Part shown: positions 47,483-58,992 of the stretch, one piece after another | Layout: every line of letters begins with the position of its first letter | Position numbering within the stretch: the stretch's first letter is position 1 | Origin: Adenanthera pavonina | Lineage: Eukaryota > Streptophyta > Magnoliopsida > Fabales > Fabaceae | Direction: 5' to 3' | Assembly: GCA_026686845.1 (NCBI GenBank) | Contig: JAIVEN010000004.1 | Location: 20,492,827-20,556,826 of the forward strand | DNA length: 64,000 nucleotides | Translations under genes and position numbers: made by a program | The notes under the pieces: model-generated | Seen by the model: the letters and a program-made list of their open reading frames with translations, nothing else | What the model was told of the DNA's origin: nothing | The model's database searches: none

Positions 47483-47582
47483 CTTCTTCTTCCTCTTCCT
47501 CTTCCAAAATTTTGGCAGTCGTGGGATTGTTGTCTCCAGTGGGAAGGACAGTGAGGTTGGGACTCAGAAAAATTGGTACCTC
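47483..47582 (-). CDS. Resistance-gene tail exon V2 (100 bp)
   Basis: Acceptor TTATATAG and donor GTACAATC flank it. It enters in phase 0 and leaves in phase 1, reading EVPIFLSPNLTVLPTGDNNP then an acidic run of seven Glu. It is homologous to 50223-50307. Confidence 0.55.
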
Positions 47583-48508
47583 CTATATAATTAGAAACCA
47601 TCGATCATTATTATAGCAACAAGAGATCTATTAAATGCTGAAATGGTTGTAAGAGGTCCACCATTTGAGAAGTTAAGGTGCTCGAACGTAAGGTCTCTGA
47701 TAAAACACCTTCTTTAGCTCTTCCTTCATTAATCTGCATAACATCAATGATACGTAAGTTGGAGTTTTCTATGATAATAAAGCTTTGGAAATTTTATCTT
47801 TCAATGAATTGTTAAAATTTTTCGAATCATTAGATTGTTAAAGTTTTCTTGTGGTGATTATGGATCAATCTTGATCGTTTCTTTCTTCGCTTCATTGCTG
47901 ACTAGCTAATCCTATGTCAAGATGAATAAGTTCAAACCAACTTGCATAAATCTATGGATCTATAATAGGAAGAACAATAATGTCACATTTGAAGTTTCAT
48001 TCCTTGAAGTTATTACAATGAACACCGTTGATACTAATTTGCTGTTTCCATTTTCTTTGAATCAAGACCTTCTAGAACAATGAATACGTGCGGCTCTCTT
48101 ATTCTATTAATCTATGTAAAACAAAGTAATAAGTTAGTAGTTATTTTCTTGATATACTCTGACCAACACCCCAATATAGAGAGGGAAGAGATGGCTAACA
48201 AAAGCAAGTCCTAAAAAACTGGAATTAGGTGACATATTTGGAATAAGATCCTCTTAGTTTTCTTTGTTTCTTCATTACTACCTTGACCATCAGCAGTTCA
48301 GGACACATATTCCACACGCAAAAGTACATAAATGACGTTTTGTTGGAACTTTAAATATGGTCTTCAAATTGAATCTTTTTGGCCAGCATTTGCATTGAGT
48401 AACAATGATGTATAAATTGAATGGGCACTGTTTGATGAGGAAAGTCATTATCCATCTAAAGACAATTATAAGAAAGCGAATGGTAAAGGATGGTTGCATC
48501 TGATATAC

Positions 48509-48595
48509 CTTTGTAACGCTTGGTGTACCGATTGAGGATTGCTCTGAAACCATGATGATTGTTTCAGTTTTCACTTCACCGCTGACCAATTCATC
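48509..48595 (-). CDS. Resistance-gene tail exon, X module (87 bp)
   Basis: Acceptor AAATAG and donor GTATATC flank it. It is phase 0 and has 29 codons: DELVSGEVKTETIIMVSEQS then SIGTPSVTK. The ending IG(S/T)P...K before GTAT is shared with the other X modules at 48879, 50697 and 52631. Confidence 0.6.
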
Positions 48596-48878
48596 CTATT
48601 TAAAGATACATAAATAAGGGGCATATACAGATATTTACGTTGAATTCATCAACAAAATGGATTATATATATATGTGGTTGACATTTTTAATATGGTCTTA
48701 ATTCAATGTTCTTTGCTAGCATCATGATTCAGCAGAGTCACCTCCATTCAAAAGGCAACTTCCAGACAGAGAGAAAATGGTTGTGTGCTAGAGATAGCAT
48801 CTGACAGAAACTAATGGTTAAAAAGAAATGCCATCAAATTTCACTTCTGCATCCTACATGAAGATGAATTAGACATAC

Positions 48879-48932
48879 CTTTGCCAAGCTTGGTGAACCA
48901 ATTATGGATTGTTGTGGATCCATTAAAGTTTT
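48879..48932 (-). CDS. Resistance-gene tail exon, short X module (54 bp)
   Basis: Acceptor TCTATGCAG and donor GTATGTC flank it. It encodes KTLMDPQQSIIGSPSLAK, the second half of an X module. Confidence 0.55.
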
Positions 48933-49087
48933 CTGCATAGAAAAAGCATAAATTAGTAAGAATTCAGTAGTAATTTTTTTTTTGCTTCGATTGTTGGAAA
49001 GAAACATTCTTCTATCCTTCTGTCCTTGACCAACACTACAAAAGATATAAACAAAATTCAACAGAGACCACATTAGCTAACACATAC

Positions 49088-49189
49088 AAGTTGTTCCATG
49101 ATTTTTGAATAAGGTGATGAAGTTGTCGTTTTCGGCATCTCTGAAAGAACATCCTCTCCAATAATTTCCTGTGATGCTTCCTTGGCACC
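49088..49189 (-). CDS. Resistance-gene tail exon, Y module copy 3 (102 bp)
   Basis: Acceptor GTGTGGGTTAG and donor GTATGTG flank it. It is phase 0 with 34 codons, starting GAKEASQEIIGEDVLSEMPK and ending TTTSSPYSKIMEQL. It is near-identical in plan and equal in length to 51028-51129 and 52331-52432. Confidence 0.65.
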
Positions 49190-49545
49190 CTAACCCACAC
49201 CAACATGGCAAAAAGGTTTGTTTCGAACTCATTAATCAAATATAATGTGTGTGTATGTGTGTTTTTATAGCTGACATTTTAAAATATGGTTTTCAAATTC
49301 AATTTTTTTCTGCTAAACTTGGTATTCATAAAATTCATTTTGCTTCAAATGATAACACTGAAACAGAGAAAGCAAATGGCCGTGTTTTAGGGAGTGAAAA
49401 CATCTGGTACAAGCTAGTAGATGTAACCATCTTTGTGACAAAGTATTCGAAATAGAATGTTGTTGGCAATAGATCAATCCCATAGCAAAAACTAATGAGG
49501 CTTGCAAGATTGTCAGGGAATAGATAATTCACCTACCACACTCAC

Positions 49546-49781
49546 CTGGTCACCATGAGACACCGTATTTTCCTTAGATTTGTTTTGATCCACATTTGCT
49601 TCATTGCCGTCCTCATTGCGAATAGCATCGAATAAATTGGTTGCAAGTGGAATGGGTACGACATTATTGCTTCCGCTTGGGACAATGGCCAGGGGATAAG
49701 TCTTACCAGAAAGTTGATTAGTATCCAAAGCTTCATGAGTTTGTTGGTTTGTGGTTTCAACACCACTTTGGATATTTCTTC
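49546..49781 (-). CDS. Resistance-gene tail exon G1 (236 bp)
   Basis: Acceptor TTCATTCAG and donor GTGAGTGTG flank it. It enters in phase 1 and leaves in phase 0. It reads RNIQSGVETTNQQTHEAL, SGKTYPLAIVPSGSNN, LFDAIRNEDGNEANVDQNKS and ends SHGDQ. It corresponds to the first part of the terminal exon (GSGILVPLL..LFEGVDF..THGDQ), where the donor has been lost and the reading continues into the globular tail. Confidence 0.6.
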
Positions 49782-49965
49782 CTGAATGAACCAATGTTAG
49801 AATGAAAACTATCCAAAAATTAAATTACTTAACACTCCTTCAGTTGAGTCTATCTCTACTTTATTGAGCATTTTGTAGCAATTCTAACCAGTCCAGTCAA
49901 TATACCAACGAATAATAAACAATTAAAGGAAAAGTCACACTAAAACAAACAATAAAGAAACTTAC

Positions 49966-50038
49966 TGTAAGTGAGCTTGGAGGAAGTAGATGAAGGAGTT
50001 TGCTTGAGACTCACTGAAGCTTCTAACAACATAGGGTC
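49966..50038 (-). CDS. Resistance-gene tail exon Z1 (73 bp)
   Basis: Donor GTAAGTTTC is good, while acceptor TCATAGAG is weak. It reads DPMLLEASVSLKQTPSSTSS then KLTY, homologous to Z2 but shorter at its start. Confidence 0.45.
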
Positions 50039-50107
50039 CTCTATGAAGAAATATATTTTTATCAAAACAATCGATGAAGAATTTCATCTAGAGAAAGCAG
50101 TGAGTAC

Positions 50108-50187
50108 CATGTTCGGAGGTCATTGGCCTATCTTGTGGCATAGGGCTCACAGCCTTTAAGCCTCTACGTCGAATTTTTCTCAAGCTA
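50108..50187 (-). CDS. Resistance-gene tail exon W1 (about 80 bp), possibly out of frame
   Basis: It reads SLRKIRRRGLKAVSPMPQDR in the frame that leaves through donor GTACTCAC. Relative to W2 it lacks a base near the acceptor (ATTTATAAG), so it does not join V1 in frame. It may be skipped or dead. Confidence 0.4.
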
Positions 50188-50222
50188 CTTATAAATCTTA
50201 AAATAAGTAACAAATATTTTAC

Positions 50223-50307
50223 CTTGAACTTCAAAAGTTTCAGCAGTTGCAGGAGTGTTAATTTCAGTAGGAAGGACAATGAGGTTGTGACTCATTGGAA
50301 TTGGTAC
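50223..50307 (-). CDS. Resistance-gene tail exon V1 (85 bp)
   Basis: Donor GTAAAAT; acceptor TTAATGAAAG has a poor pyrimidine tract. It reads VPIPMSHNLIVLPTEINTPA then TAETFEVQ, homologous to V2. Confidence 0.45.
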
Positions 50308-50696
50308 CTTTCATTAAAACCAATTAATCATTATTATAGGAATAAGAGAAATCAATTGAATGCTGAAGCGGTGGCAAGACGCCCACCATTTTTTAAAATA
50401 AGATCGTTTTCAAAAGTTCTTATTATTAATTTTTAGGACTCTGACCAACACCACATGATAAGAAAATTTTTAATTGACTTTAAATTAATTAATAAAATAG
50501 ATTATATTTACATATAGTTGACACATTTTAAATATGGTCTTGAAATTAAATATTTTTTTGTCAGCATCGTGATCAAAGAAAAATCATCTCCCTTCAAAAG
50601 AAAACATTAAAACAGAGAAAGAAAATGATTATGTGCTAAAGATTGATTAACATTTGATACGAACTAAAAGATAAAATGAAAAACCATACGATATAC

Positions 50697-50783
50697 CTTG
50701 AAATTTGGCGTGTCAATTGTGGATTGTAGTGGATTCGTCGTGTTTGTTTCATTTTTCACCTCCTTGTCAACACCCACGTCACC
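50697..50783 (-). CDS. Resistance-gene tail exon, X module (87 bp)
   Basis: Acceptor TTCATATAG and donor GTATATCG flank it. It is phase 0 with 29 codons, GDVGVDKEVKNETNTTNPLQ then STIDTPNFK, the same length and plan as 48509-48595. Confidence 0.6.
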
Positions 50784-51027
50784 CTATATGAAGATGAATA
50801 AGCAAAGGGAATAAGTTCAAGCAATCTGGCATGAATCTGTATATCCATATCAGAAAGAACAATATTATAAATTTTGGAGATGCGTTATGGGAATCAATTA
50901 TTCATAAAAATATTTTTCGGACAGTAAAATAGATTCATTGCCTATAAAAAAATTACAGATAAAAGCATCATCATAAAATGCATCTCCAATAGATATAAAC
51001 AGAATTCTCTGATTAGTTAACACATAC

Positions 51028-51129
51028 AAGTTGCTCGATGATTTTTGAATCAGATGATGAAGTTGTCATTTTTGGCATATTTGACATAACATCCTCTTCA
51101 GTAATTTCCTTTGTTGCTTCCTCAGCATC
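51028..51129 (-). CDS. Resistance-gene tail exon, Y module copy 2 (102 bp)
   Basis: Acceptor TTGGTTAG and donor GTATGTG flank it. It is phase 0: DAEEATKEITEEDVMSNMPK then MTTSSSDSKIIEQL. Confidence 0.65.
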
Positions 51130-51828
51130 CTAACCAACACCAACATGGCAAAAAGGTTTGAAAAGTTATGTCAAATTCATTATATCAAAGATAATGTGTG
51201 TGCATTTCTTTTTTGGGCATTTTAAATATGGTCTTCAAATTCATTAATCAAATATAATGTGTGTGTGTGTGTCTTTTTCTATCGATATTTTAAACACGGT
51301 CTTCAAATTCATTGTTTTTCTGCCAAAATTAGGCTTCATAAAAATCATCTTCCCTTAAAAGTTAACATTAAAACAGAGAAACCAAATGACACCATCTAGT
51401 AAAAGCTTGTAAGAATAATCATGTTTGTGACAGAGTAGTAGTACTACAATGTCATTGGCAATAAAAATCTGATCTCCCCTTGGCTTTTCCCATATTTGAT
51501 TGATCTGTATTTAGATGAGAAAAAAAGCTTCTCCTCTGTATAAGTATTTTTTGGCAATTTTTAAAATAAATTCGTCTTCAACAATTATTTTGTCAGCATC
51601 ATGATTCAGAAAAATCACCTCTTCAAAAGACAACTATAAAACAGAGAAAGAAAATGATTTTGTTCCCTTAGGTCTGTAGGGATACACACACACACATATA
51701 TATTTGATAGAAGGGCTGTAGGGATATATTGAATGCGGAAGAAAATGATTATTTGTGCTAGAGGATAATGACATCTGACACAAACTAAAAGATAAAATGA
51801 AATACAATTGGAAATAACATTGTGAAAT

Positions 51829-51911
51829 TTGGTGTACCAATCGTGAATCGTAGTGCGTTCATAATCTTTTTTTTTTTTTTCATTTTTTAGCTGTTTGCCG
51901 ACAGCTTGATT
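51829..51911 (-). pseudogene. Dead X-module exon
   Basis: The acceptor (TTTCATGTAG) survives and the end still reads FTIGTPNFT, but the donor GTAT is gone and a run of 15 A residues shifts the frame. It is a decayed fifth copy of the X exon, lying between Y copies 1 and 2. Confidence 0.55.
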
Positions 51912-52330
51912 CTACATGAAAGTGAAGTAGCAAGAGAAATAAGGTCAAGCCATCTAGTATAAATCTCAAAAGCTATATTAAAAAAAAATTAATTCCAATT
52001 CTGGAGATGTATTATGTGCATTAATTATGTTTAGAACACTTTGATACCCTTCTTTTGCTATTTTACATGAAAAAAAAAAGATAAATTAATATTTAGCGGT
52101 AATAGTTTTCTTCTCTTCTTTTTTTTTTCTTTTCTGCATCTATTTCTAAATAGAAATATTTTTCTTTACCTGCTTCATTATTATTCTACATAAAAAATGA
52201 TAGATTTGTACTTAGTGGTCATTTTCTTTATTTCCACTGCGAAAAAAGTTCTTTTTTTATAGATTTTTTGTACTCCGATCAACACCTCAATAGGTATTAA
52301 AAAAAAAAGTAGAGATTAGGTAACACATAC

Positions 52331-52432
52331 ATGTTGCCCTATGAATTTTGAATCGGATAATGAAATTGTAATCTTTGGCATCTCTGAAATAACGTCGTCT
52401 TCAATAATTTCGGTTGTTGCTTCCTTAGTACC
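52331..52432 (-). CDS. Resistance-gene tail exon, Y module copy 1 (102 bp)
   Basis: Acceptor GTTGGTCAG and donor GTATGTG flank it. It is phase 0: GTKEATTEIIEDDVISEMPK then ITISLSDSKFIGQH. It follows exon 52631-52797 in frame. Confidence 0.65.
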
Positions 52433-52630
52433 CTGACCAACAGCACACGATAGAAAACTTTGTTGGAATCATCAATAAAGAATTGTTTGGATTCAGAAAA
52501 ATATCTTCCCTCAATAGATGACTAGAGAATTACAGCATCTAATACAAGCAAGTAGATATAATCATGTTTGGCACAAATTAAGTATTGGTAATAGAATGCT
52601 AGTAGTATTTAAGAATATATATATATATAC

Positions 52631-52797
52631 CTTTGAGAAGTAAGGGGAACCAATTATGAATTGTTGTGTTGCCAAGTCTTGTCTCTCTTTGGCTTCTCCC
52701 ATGTCTGATTGATCTGAAGAAAGCTTCTCCTCTATTTTTTGTCGGGCTTCAGAATCTATATTTTGAAGGCCTGCTTGAAGCTGGGCAGTTGTAGTTT
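52631..52797 (-). CDS. Resistance-gene exon E8: helical linker ending in an X motif (167 bp)
   Basis: Acceptor CCTAATTGCAG and donor GTATATATAT flank it. Joined to E7 (694 bp) the pair is 861 bp, an exact multiple of three. It reads TTTAQLQAGLQNIDSEARQK then IEEKLSSDQSDMGEAKER, a likely helix, and ends QQFIIGSPYFSK, the X-module signature. Confidence 0.75.
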
Positions 52798-52901
52798 CTG
52801 CAATTAGGATTTTTAATGCTATATTAAAACTCACATAATTTTGTACGAAGAAAAAACATAACTATTTTCAATTTTAAAGAATGACTTCTATGAATGCATA
52901 C

Positions 52902-53595
52902 CGTAAAAAGAAAATCTGGGACAATCATACACTCCAACAGAAGATATTTTCGATGTTTGAAAATCAATACCATGGCAGATGCTAATGAGGATTTGAAGAT
53001 TGTAAAGGTATAAAGAACCCAATTTTGGAAGCACATCCTTCATTGCCATTTGTTTCGTCTCATCTCGTCTGATCAGTACATGCTCAAGGCTTGAGGCTTC
53101 ATTTATCATTAACCACCGTAGTTCTGGGAAGATGCCAGAAATTGTGATAGAGAACAGGTATTTTATCTTGCCGCAAGATTCAACCTGGAGACGGTTCAAC
53201 TTTGGAAAGCATGGTTCATGGCTCAAATGATCATCAGCAATTTCCTCATGATCCTCTCCAACAATGTGAACTAATTCTTCACAGAATGATATATTTAATG
53301 CCTCCAAATTTGGTAGGCTTTTCAATGTGGAAAGGGAGAAGATAACTTTAAGCTGTTTGCATGCTTTGATATATAAACGCAAAAGACTCTTGAAGCTCAG
53401 AATACATTTGGGGCCCACACATATATTCCTTAACTCACTTAGATTTTCTAAGGTTAAGTCACTTAAGCTTGGTGTGAGTGGTTCAAGTCCTTCCTGATTT
53501 TTTTCTACGTCTAGATGTGTCAGACTAAAAATCTCTTCTATTTTGGAGTTACAAACTTTAAGAGATGTCAAAATTTGCAAGTGCATCTCAATTGC
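52902..53595 (-). CDS. Resistance-gene exon E7: C-terminal LRRs (694 bp)
   Basis: Acceptor GGAACTTGCAG and donor GTATGCAT flank it. It has 231 codons plus one base and no stops. It starts AIEMHLQILTSLKVCNSKIE and continues with irregular LRRs typical of CNL C-termini: LSDLTLENLSELRNICVGP, LRLYIKACKQLKVIFSLSTL, LEALNISFCEELVHIVGED, CFPKLNRLQVESCGKIKYLF and LPKLGSLYLYNL. It differs in sequence from the repeated exons E2-E6. The LRR region is expected to form the ligand/partner-sensing surface. Confidence 0.82.
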
Positions 53596-54264
53596 CTGCA
53601 AGTTCCATCAAACATAAAATCAATTCCAATTTCCGAAACTTAGTTCAAATTCAAAACGACATTGCCTCTTGACAAAACTTGATCCATGGGTAATCCAATT
53701 TGGACAAAACCTAAAGTAGAAATTAGGGAGGATGAAAGTGTCAAGTAAATGAAAATAAAAATTAGTGAGAAAAATAGATTTCGATTTTAGATCTAGTTGC
53801 TATATTCGAACATGATCAATCTACAAGCATACATAACAAAAACCTTCCTTATGTTTTACGAAGAGGGAGAAAAATTAATCAGACTCCCATTCAAGTTGAA
53901 ACAACCAGTGATATGGCCAAAGCGAGAAGTGATTGGAAATTAGAGGTCCAATAAATTGACAATTTTTTTAAAAAATTCTCTTAATTTTTCTTTTGCTATC
54001 AAATTTGTCAGAATTGGATGGACATGCGAAAGAGGAAAGCATTTCCCGCCTCACCTATTTGTTTCAACATTTATGCTGACAAAATTTAATCTCTTTTCAC
54101 TTTTGTAATGCACGTAATAAATCTTGCGCAACAATTTTCAGGGAACGTCCAGAAATTAATGATTAAAATAGTGATCAATATTAATAAAATATAACTTATC
54201 AATTGAAAAAGAAACGGCAATAACTAATTACAACATTAGAGGGAAAAGTTTAACAGAGTCATAC

Positions 54265-54891
54265 CTCTGGGATTGTGGAATCCAGTTGTTTTGCATGCCC
54301 ACAAACCACGAAATCATTAACAAATCTTAACTCTGGAGACGTTTCCAAAGAAATGGACTTTAGTGATAGCCCTCTCAAATAGTAGTTTTTGGGATAAATG
54401 CTGACAAGAGTTGGTACATCCAAAAGACATAGTAGTTCCAGAGCAGGGAAATCAATGTAAGTTTTGATATTCTTATTCTCATGAGGAAAATTGTCTTCAT
54501 GATAGCTTCTTCCAAACACATATTTCAATTGTCGAGCCTTGTAGATACGCAAAGATTCCAGATGTATGAGGGATCTAAAAGTAGATGCTGGAAACAGATA
54601 TTCTAGTGCATAGCATTCTGAAACATCTAACTCTTTCAACTTGGGAAAGATGGAATTGTGATTTATGTGAGCTCCCGCTTCTCCCTCGTCTTCTACGATG
54701 CACTTCAACTGCTGACATCCTGTGATTGTCAATATTTCCATTGGAATCATTGGGGCAGTGGTAAGACTTAACAATGATATTAAGTTTGAACAATTCACGA
54801 GTTTTATCTCCTTAATAATGATCAATGGTTGTATCATAAGGCTTTGAGCTGCTTGAAAAGGAGGAACCCCATATGGTGATGTGTGCAATCC
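54265..54891 (-). CDS. Resistance-gene exon E6: LRR repeat exon (627 bp)
   Basis: Acceptor TTTGTGTTTGTAG and donor GTATGACT flank it; 209 codons, phase 0 on both sides. It reads GLHTSPYGVPPFQAAQSLM, IKEIKLVNCSNLISLLSLT, LTITGCQQLKCIVEDEGEAG, LKELDVSECYALEYLFP and LRIYKARQLKYVFG. It is homologous to E2-E5 from the opening (G/E)LHG..GVP.F..AQ onward. Confidence 0.82.
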
Positions 54892-55097
54892 CTACAAACA
54901 CAAATATATAGTACTTATATCAAAACCAAACAGTCTCTCTTAAATCTCAACATACAATAATACACAAGAGGTCGTAGCTTGCAAATAGTCAATTACTTCT
55001 TTAAAGTTATGATGTGCAATGGTTCTAAGTCATTGTTTTCATAAAAAACTAAACCAACCCCTCGAGTTATATTTCCCCAATCAATAAATAAAAATAC

Positions 55098-55727
55098 CTT
55101 TCGAGTTTTCCAATTCAGTTCACTTTCACCTGTGGAAACAATCAAATCAGGGAAAGACTTTATTCCGCAATTATGTAATTCAACTTCCCGCAGAGAGGGA
55201 GATTCCAGGTAATGCTTCATGGCACAAAAGCTGATGAAATTTGGTACAAAACGGAGGCTGAAGACCTCCAAAGCAAGGAGATCCAAATGCAGCTCATCAT
55301 TCTGATTGATCTGATGGCGTAAATCTTGATTTTGTTGGTACTTCCCGGCAACATATTTTAGTCCATAAGCATCTGTTATTCTCAAAGACTTCAAATTTTC
55401 AAGCCCTCCAGATATTGTGCTTGGAAATAAAAATTCCAACATGTCGCAACGTACAATTTCTAGATTCTCCAATCTTGGGAAAATGGGGTAGTGATTCGTG
55501 GGAACTTGAGCATCTCTCTCATCTGCTACTATGCACTTCAATTTTTGACAATCATAGATTCTCAAATTTATCAACAACAACAATGTAGAGGCAACCGGTA
55601 GAGTGAACAATGATATTAAGTTCCCTAAGTTTGCAAGCTCCATGTACCTAATATTTTTCAATGATTGTATGAAAAGGCTTTGAGCTGCATAAGAAAGAGG
55701 AACTCCATCTATGGATCCATATAATTC
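55098..55727 (-). CDS. Resistance-gene exon E5: LRR repeat exon (630 bp)
   Basis: Acceptor ATTTTTGTAG and donor GTATTTTTA flank it; 210 codons, phase 0. It opens ELYGSIDGVPLSYAAQSLF and has NLGNLISLFTLPVAST, CQKLKCIVADERDAQVPTN, LENLEIVRCDMLEFLFPST and PNFISFCAMKHYLESPSL. The last segment is present in E2, E5 and E6 but absent from E3 and E4. Confidence 0.82.
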
Positions 55728-56441
55728 CTACAAAAATAAATATTTGCCATATTAAAAACAACAATCTATAAAATCTCAACATATAAAAGAAATTTTAGCT
55801 TAACCAGTGTTGCTAAATTAATTTAAAACAATGCCTCAATTTTAGCTTTATTAATTTTGATTTCTTTACGTAGTTTCCTTTAGTCAGCATGTTATTACCT
55901 GAAGTCCTAATTAAATTACACTTATATGTGTTGTGCCCAATTTTATGATTAGAATATAATTAACTCTCCTAAACTACAGTCAATCGTAACTTTATTACAA
56001 AAAAAAAAGTTCATACTTTGTCCCCTAAACAATGTATGATTTAAAAAAAATATTAAATAAAACTATTGTTAAAAAATTTTGCGATTTTGGAAAAGAACTC
56101 ACTAATCATGCAATCAAAAGGAAGTGGGGAAATAATAGAGATATATAGATAAGGTATCCCATAACAACTCACGTCATTTTTGTAATGGATTTTTATCTTC
56201 TTCCTAACATTCATATAATTATTAAATAAATATAATTATACCTTCGCATCCTATAAATATCAATTAATAGACAAGAATCCAGAAAATAGAACATTCTGTT
56301 ATTCCACACTATTCCCAAAAACTGGTTTAATGTACTTTTCGAGACTTCTCGTTGTTTTATTTGTTGTTAAATAATTTGTCAACAATTTATGGTGAAAGGA
56401 TTGAAATAGAGCAAAAGATATCAAGTTAAAACGAGTATCAC

Positions 56442-56984
56442 CTTTGTGGTTTTCGAATTCAGTTGTCCTTCATCTGAATAAACATTGGGATCAGCAAAAG
56501 ATTTAATTTTGCAATCCTCCAACATAACATACACCAAAGCTGGGAGATCAAATTGTAGCTCATCATTCTGATTCTGATTCAATAAACGATTCTTATGCTG
56601 ACATTTCCCAATGATATATTTTAGCTCAGGAGCCTTTTTGATAATCAAAGACTCCAAATTCTTAAGTTCTACAGATAGTGAGGATGGAAATAAAAATTCC
56701 AACTCCCTGCACTCCCTTATGTCTAGGCTCTTTAATTTTGGGAAACTGGGGTGGTAGTTCGTGGGAACTTGAGCATCTCTCTCATCTGCTACTATACACT
56801 TCAGTTCTCGGCAGTCATGGATAGTCAACTTTTCCAACAACATCCAGGTATAGTGTAGTGTTGACAATGATATTAATTTCGGACATCTCCAAATTTTGAT
56901 TTCCCTAATATTGTTCAATGATGGTATCAAAAGGCGTTGAGCTGCATGAAAAAGAGGAACTCCATCTATGTATCCTTGTAATTC
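56442..56984 (-). CDS. Resistance-gene exon E4: LRR repeat exon (543 bp)
   Basis: Acceptor TGTGTTTGTAG and donor GTGATACT flank it; 181 codons, phase 0. It opens ELQGYIDGVPLFHAAQRLL and has IREIKIWRCPKLISLSTL, CRELKCIVADERDAQVPTN, LDIRECRELEFLFPSSLS, APELKYIIGKCQHK and ends QLNSKTTK. It lacks about 28 codons relative to E5. Confidence 0.82.
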
Positions 56985-57609
56985 CTACAAACACATCAAG
57001 ATTTTAATTAGCTTAACCAGTCTTGCTGGGTCAATTTTAAACAAGCTTGAATCCATTTGGGTCCCTGTTTTTCCTTGAATTTAACCATTTGTTTGTCTTT
57101 CGAAGGTCTCATTTTTAGCCTCATTTTGATGTGTCCATGATTGTGCCATTTCTTTTTTTCTTCCACAAGGGATTTCAGAAATACTTTAAACTAAATTGTT
57201 TAGGTCATCACGTTATTATCTATGAATCGTAAATTATAAATTACATGTAAAAAATATATTATACTCAATTTTTTGAGAAAAAATATATTTAACATTGTTA
57301 AAATAGTCTGATTTTAACTTTATCACAAATACACAAAAATTTCAAACTCTGTCCCCTAAACTATGAATGATAACTTAAAGCATTTCATATTAACAAATTT
57401 TATCTAAAAATTTTTAGGATTCAGGAAAAGAACTCATTAATCATTCAAAATAAAAATACAGAAATAATAGGATATCTGATAACAAATCTCGTCACTTTAG
57501 ACATGGATTTTAATTGATTTATAACATTTTTATATTGATTATAGTTTAAATAAAGTAAATTGTTCATTACGTTTATTATTTTTTGTCATAAAATTATAAT
57601 TAAGCTATA

Positions 57610-57883
57610 CTCCCTTCGTTTTACTCCTCCCGTCCCATATTATAAGATAATGAGAAGAATTTCACGTATATTAAGAAACTTTTATTACATTCTTAAACTT
57701 AAAAAAAAAACCAAAATTTCCAATTATACTCCTATTAATTCCACACATTTTATTTAATATGGTACAAGTTACTATACTAATAATACAATAAATGAGGAAA
57801 AAAATGACAAATCACTATATGTTATTTTATATTATGGGACAAGAAAAACCTTTATGTTATCTTATAATATAGGACGGAATGAG
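57610..57883. mobile_element. Stowaway-like (Mariner) MITE in a resistance-gene intron
   Basis: CTCCCGTCCCATATTATAAG near the left end pairs with the reverse complement of CTTATAATATAGGACGGAAT at the right, and TA flanks both sides (57608-57609, 57884-57885). It is AT-rich and non-coding, about 274 bp. Confidence 0.75.
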
Positions 57884-58467
57884 TATTTCTTTTGTTGTTT
57901 AAGATTATTTCACACAAATCAAGAAATCATTTATTATGTTAAATTTTGCTAAGAATTTGACTAAAACACCCTATTTAATGACATATACATTAAATTAAAT
58001 CACCTGCATTGGATTAAATTAGAGCATAATATAATTGAAAAAATAATTAATGATGCGTTGAAAGTCTAAAACAACAATAGATTTAAAACAAAATAAAAAT
58101 TAAAAAAATATATAAGAAATGGAATGAAGAAAGTGGTTTTGGAATACTCATGTAATTTATCTCAATTTCACGGATAACAACGAGTGATGGTAATCGCTAT
58201 GTACGTTTAAGGTAATATGAAACCTAATTAATTTCAAGATGAAAAATGGCCAATTACTTCTTTGGATATCTTGTACTATGTGTGAGTGTCTCTCTCTCTT
58301 TTTCTATTGACAGTTTAAAATATATATTATAGAAAACAAATGAGGGATCTGTCTTTAAAAGATAATATATATATATATATATAGTGCATCAATGATTTTC
58401 AAGGAAGCCAATGTCTTTTAATCCCATAAAAAAAAATAAAGGGAAACTATGTTCTTGACATTTACTT

Positions 58468-58729
58468 ACTTCGTTTCTTTTTTATCATTTCAGTTTTTAG
58501 CATACATATTAATTTAGAAATATAATCAATATATTATTATTTCTTTTAAATTTCCTATTAATGGGTAAATAAAAAAAGCAATTAACAATATTTCTTGCTT
58601 TTAAATTGACAAACAAAAATATAATTGAAAAATAATAACTAATATTATCTTAAAATTTTAAAATAAAGAATAATTAGAAACAATATTTTTTTTTCAAATT
58701 GACAGTTAATTAATGAAAAAACATAGGGA
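58468..58729. mobile_element. Possible second Stowaway-like MITE
   Basis: The left end is ACTTACTTCGTTTCTTTTTT. The right end ATGAAAAAACATAGGGAGTA has the complement TACTCCCTATGTTTTTTC. This is the CTCCCTCCGTTTC-type end of plant Mariner MITEs, degraded. Confidence 0.45.
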
Positions 58730-58992
58730 GTATATTTGAAAGATTGATGGAAGTATGTGTCAACACAGGTCACAACAGGGATGATTTAAGTCAAATGTTT
58801 TTGATTATCAAAGCATTAATAGTCAATATGGTATCATGGGATCCCAAACTGTTCCCACAAAAACTTGAGTTTAATATACTTCTCGACTTCTCGTTGTTTT
58901 GTTCCACAAGGTTTAAATAATTTGTTACTAACAAATTTGACGGTAAAAGGATCAAAATAGAGCACAATATGTCAAGTTAAAATGAGTGTTAC

